48,126 nucleotides of DNA from a virus: IMG/VR virus record IMGVR_UViG_3300027851_000043, positions 1 through 48,126 of that record. One strand, given 5' to 3'. Below are positions 47,317-48,126 of this stretch, piece by piece. Every line of letters begins with the position of its first letter. Position 1 is the first letter of the stretch. The position numbers and the translations under genes are program-made. The notes under the pieces are model-generated. The model made no database searches. It worked only from the letters and a program-made list of their open reading frames with translations, and was not told where the DNA came from.

Positions 47317-48126
47317 ATGGGGAAGGTTTGGACGGTGTTGTGTGCTGTAGCCCTGACAAGGGCATGGCCACCGGCCATGACAACGTCGGTGACGTTGTCG
47401 GGGTGCCTGATCGAAACCAGGTCATGGCGTGTTACTCCCACGCTTGCAGATTCGTCCCCCGTGACCGACCCTAGGGGGACCGTTGACGCATCGGTCATGC
47501 GCTGGCACTTTGGCGTCAGAGCCCTTTGAGCTGCCGGCAGGAAGTGACCCTGCCCGGATTGCCCAGGCCCCATACGAGGTGCCACCACATCACTGTTTCA
47601 CGCTTTGCCGGTCTGCTGTCCGCTGTCGAATATCCCGACGCGCTCCCAGACCCCACCGGGCGCAGCTGTACCTGATCGTCGAAGATCGGGCAGGGAACTG
47701 GGCGCGGTTGGGGTGACAACGTGAGCGCCTGGCGCTGCATCGGCGCACCTGGCCATCGCCCCGTTACAGGGTCTGGCTACGGTGCCCGGTGTGCTGGCGT
47801 TGCTCGCTGGCGTTGTCGGGGTATGGGCTACGCGGCGGGCCAGTCCTTGGCATGGGGGACGGGCTCGGCGTTACTTGGGTGACGTGGCCCACCGCTTAGG
47901 TGCGGTGGTCACTGATAGGGGGTATCTGACGCGGGCGCCGCGGTTGTCGGGGGCGCGGGTTTCGACCGTGGCCGGGCGCCGCGTCTGGCGCGGGCCGTGG
48001 CATGGGCGAAACCGGCCAGCCATGGCGCACCTAGGGGCGCGGCATGGGGGCAAGCCCCCGACAATGTCGGGGCGGTTATCGCGTCAGATTGTCAAGGATC
48101 GGGCGGAGGGGGCAACCTTGACCGGG

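Larger units (their letters stand above)
2619..47821. repeat. Dispersed 11-mer CGTTGTCGGGG / CCCCGACAACG, 20 exact copies
   Basis: + strand CCCCGACAACG at 2619, 5157, 47100, 47176; + strand CGTTGTCGGGG at 15694, 19654, 23484, 26411, 29770, 33745, 36975, 38018, 41213, 42709, 43475, 43955, 45881, 46356, 47393, 47811 (first base of each). In genes the codons read PDN in most, but TPTT/PTT in two, SLSG in one and VVGG in one, so the DNA word, not a peptide, is repeated. One-mismatch variants add more (for example 14372, 30915, 46375, 47131, 47942). Chance expectation for an 11-mer in 48 kb is far below one. Confidence 0.9.
47032..48126. other. Gene-free region with repeats and hairpins
   Basis: No open frame looks like a real protein. 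It contains four exact copies of the 11-mer (47100 and 47176 on one strand, 47393 and 47811 on the other) plus several near copies, and strong hairpins at 47264-47300 and 47301-47316. I see no promoter or terminator I would defend. Confidence 0.6.

Noticed and set aside
47483-47716. Small + strand frames in the last kilobase
   Set aside because: Composition (Pro, Arg, Cys, His) and lack of ribosome sites resemble random GC-rich DNA.
1-48126. tRNA genes or reverse transcriptase/DGR elements
   Set aside because: I found no cloverleaf-like sequence with CCA-type end and no reverse-transcriptase motif among the frames; a dedicated search could still find a tRNA.

Overview
The window is GC-rich and looks like the early (replication and accessory) arm of a large double-stranded DNA temperate phage or phage-plasmid. 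The likely host is a GC-rich betaproteobacterium. That is inference, resting on the codon style, a TAXI-type TRAP solute receptor (a family common in Burkholderiales) and the phage families present. I see no virion, packaging or lysis genes, no tRNA and no CRISPR array. Apart from the 3' part of an integrase gene at the left edge (+ strand), every supported gene lies on the minus strand. Genes are packed as ATGA, TGATG or TTGA overlaps, so reading order runs from high to low coordinates.

Right to left: 47032-48126 is a gene-free stretch with many copies of an 11-mer (CGTTGTCGGGG and its complement CCCCGACAACG), palindromes and strong hairpins. 45951-46426 looks like a replication origin, with two perfect DnaA boxes, one of which closes three 11-bp iterons, and a 232-bp inverted repeat whose arms are bounded by GGTACC. 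32.1-46.7 kb is a long run of small early genes of mostly unknown function, many preceded by a recurring 5'-UTR stem-loop with invariant loop. 27.1-32.1 kb holds larger accessory genes, including a C5 DNA methyltransferase and an ArdA-like protein. 7.2-27.1 kb is the DNA metabolism block: ATP-dependent ligase, SNF2-type helicase, primase-helicase, a likely ssDNA-binding protein, DEDDh exonuclease, MazG-like pyrophosphohydrolase, dNMP kinase, a family A DNA polymerase fused to a 5' nuclease, a RecU/PD-(D/E)XK-like nuclease, the SbcC/SbcD pair (SbcC extends left to 4.9 kb) and thymidylate synthase. 2.3-4.9 kb is a small module of a secreted TAXI receptor, an Acb2/Tad1-like protein (putative sponge for immune cyclic nucleotides) and membrane or coiled-coil proteins. 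0-2.3 kb carries the integrase 3' part, an excisionase-like HTH gene and two homing-endonuclease-like genes.

Together the genes give a nearly self-sufficient replisome, nucleotide supply (ThyA, dNMP kinase, MazG), recombination and repair (SbcCD, resolvase-like nuclease), counter-defence candidates (Acb2/Tad1-like, ArdA-like, methyltransferase) and an integration/excision module.

The strongest candidate for an undescribed system is the dispersed 11-mer: 20 exact copies, in at least four different amino-acid contexts in genes as well as in intergenic DNA, with orientation biased by region and density rising towards the putative origin near 46 kb. The second is the family of about ten 5'-UTR hairpins with changing stems and a constant loop.
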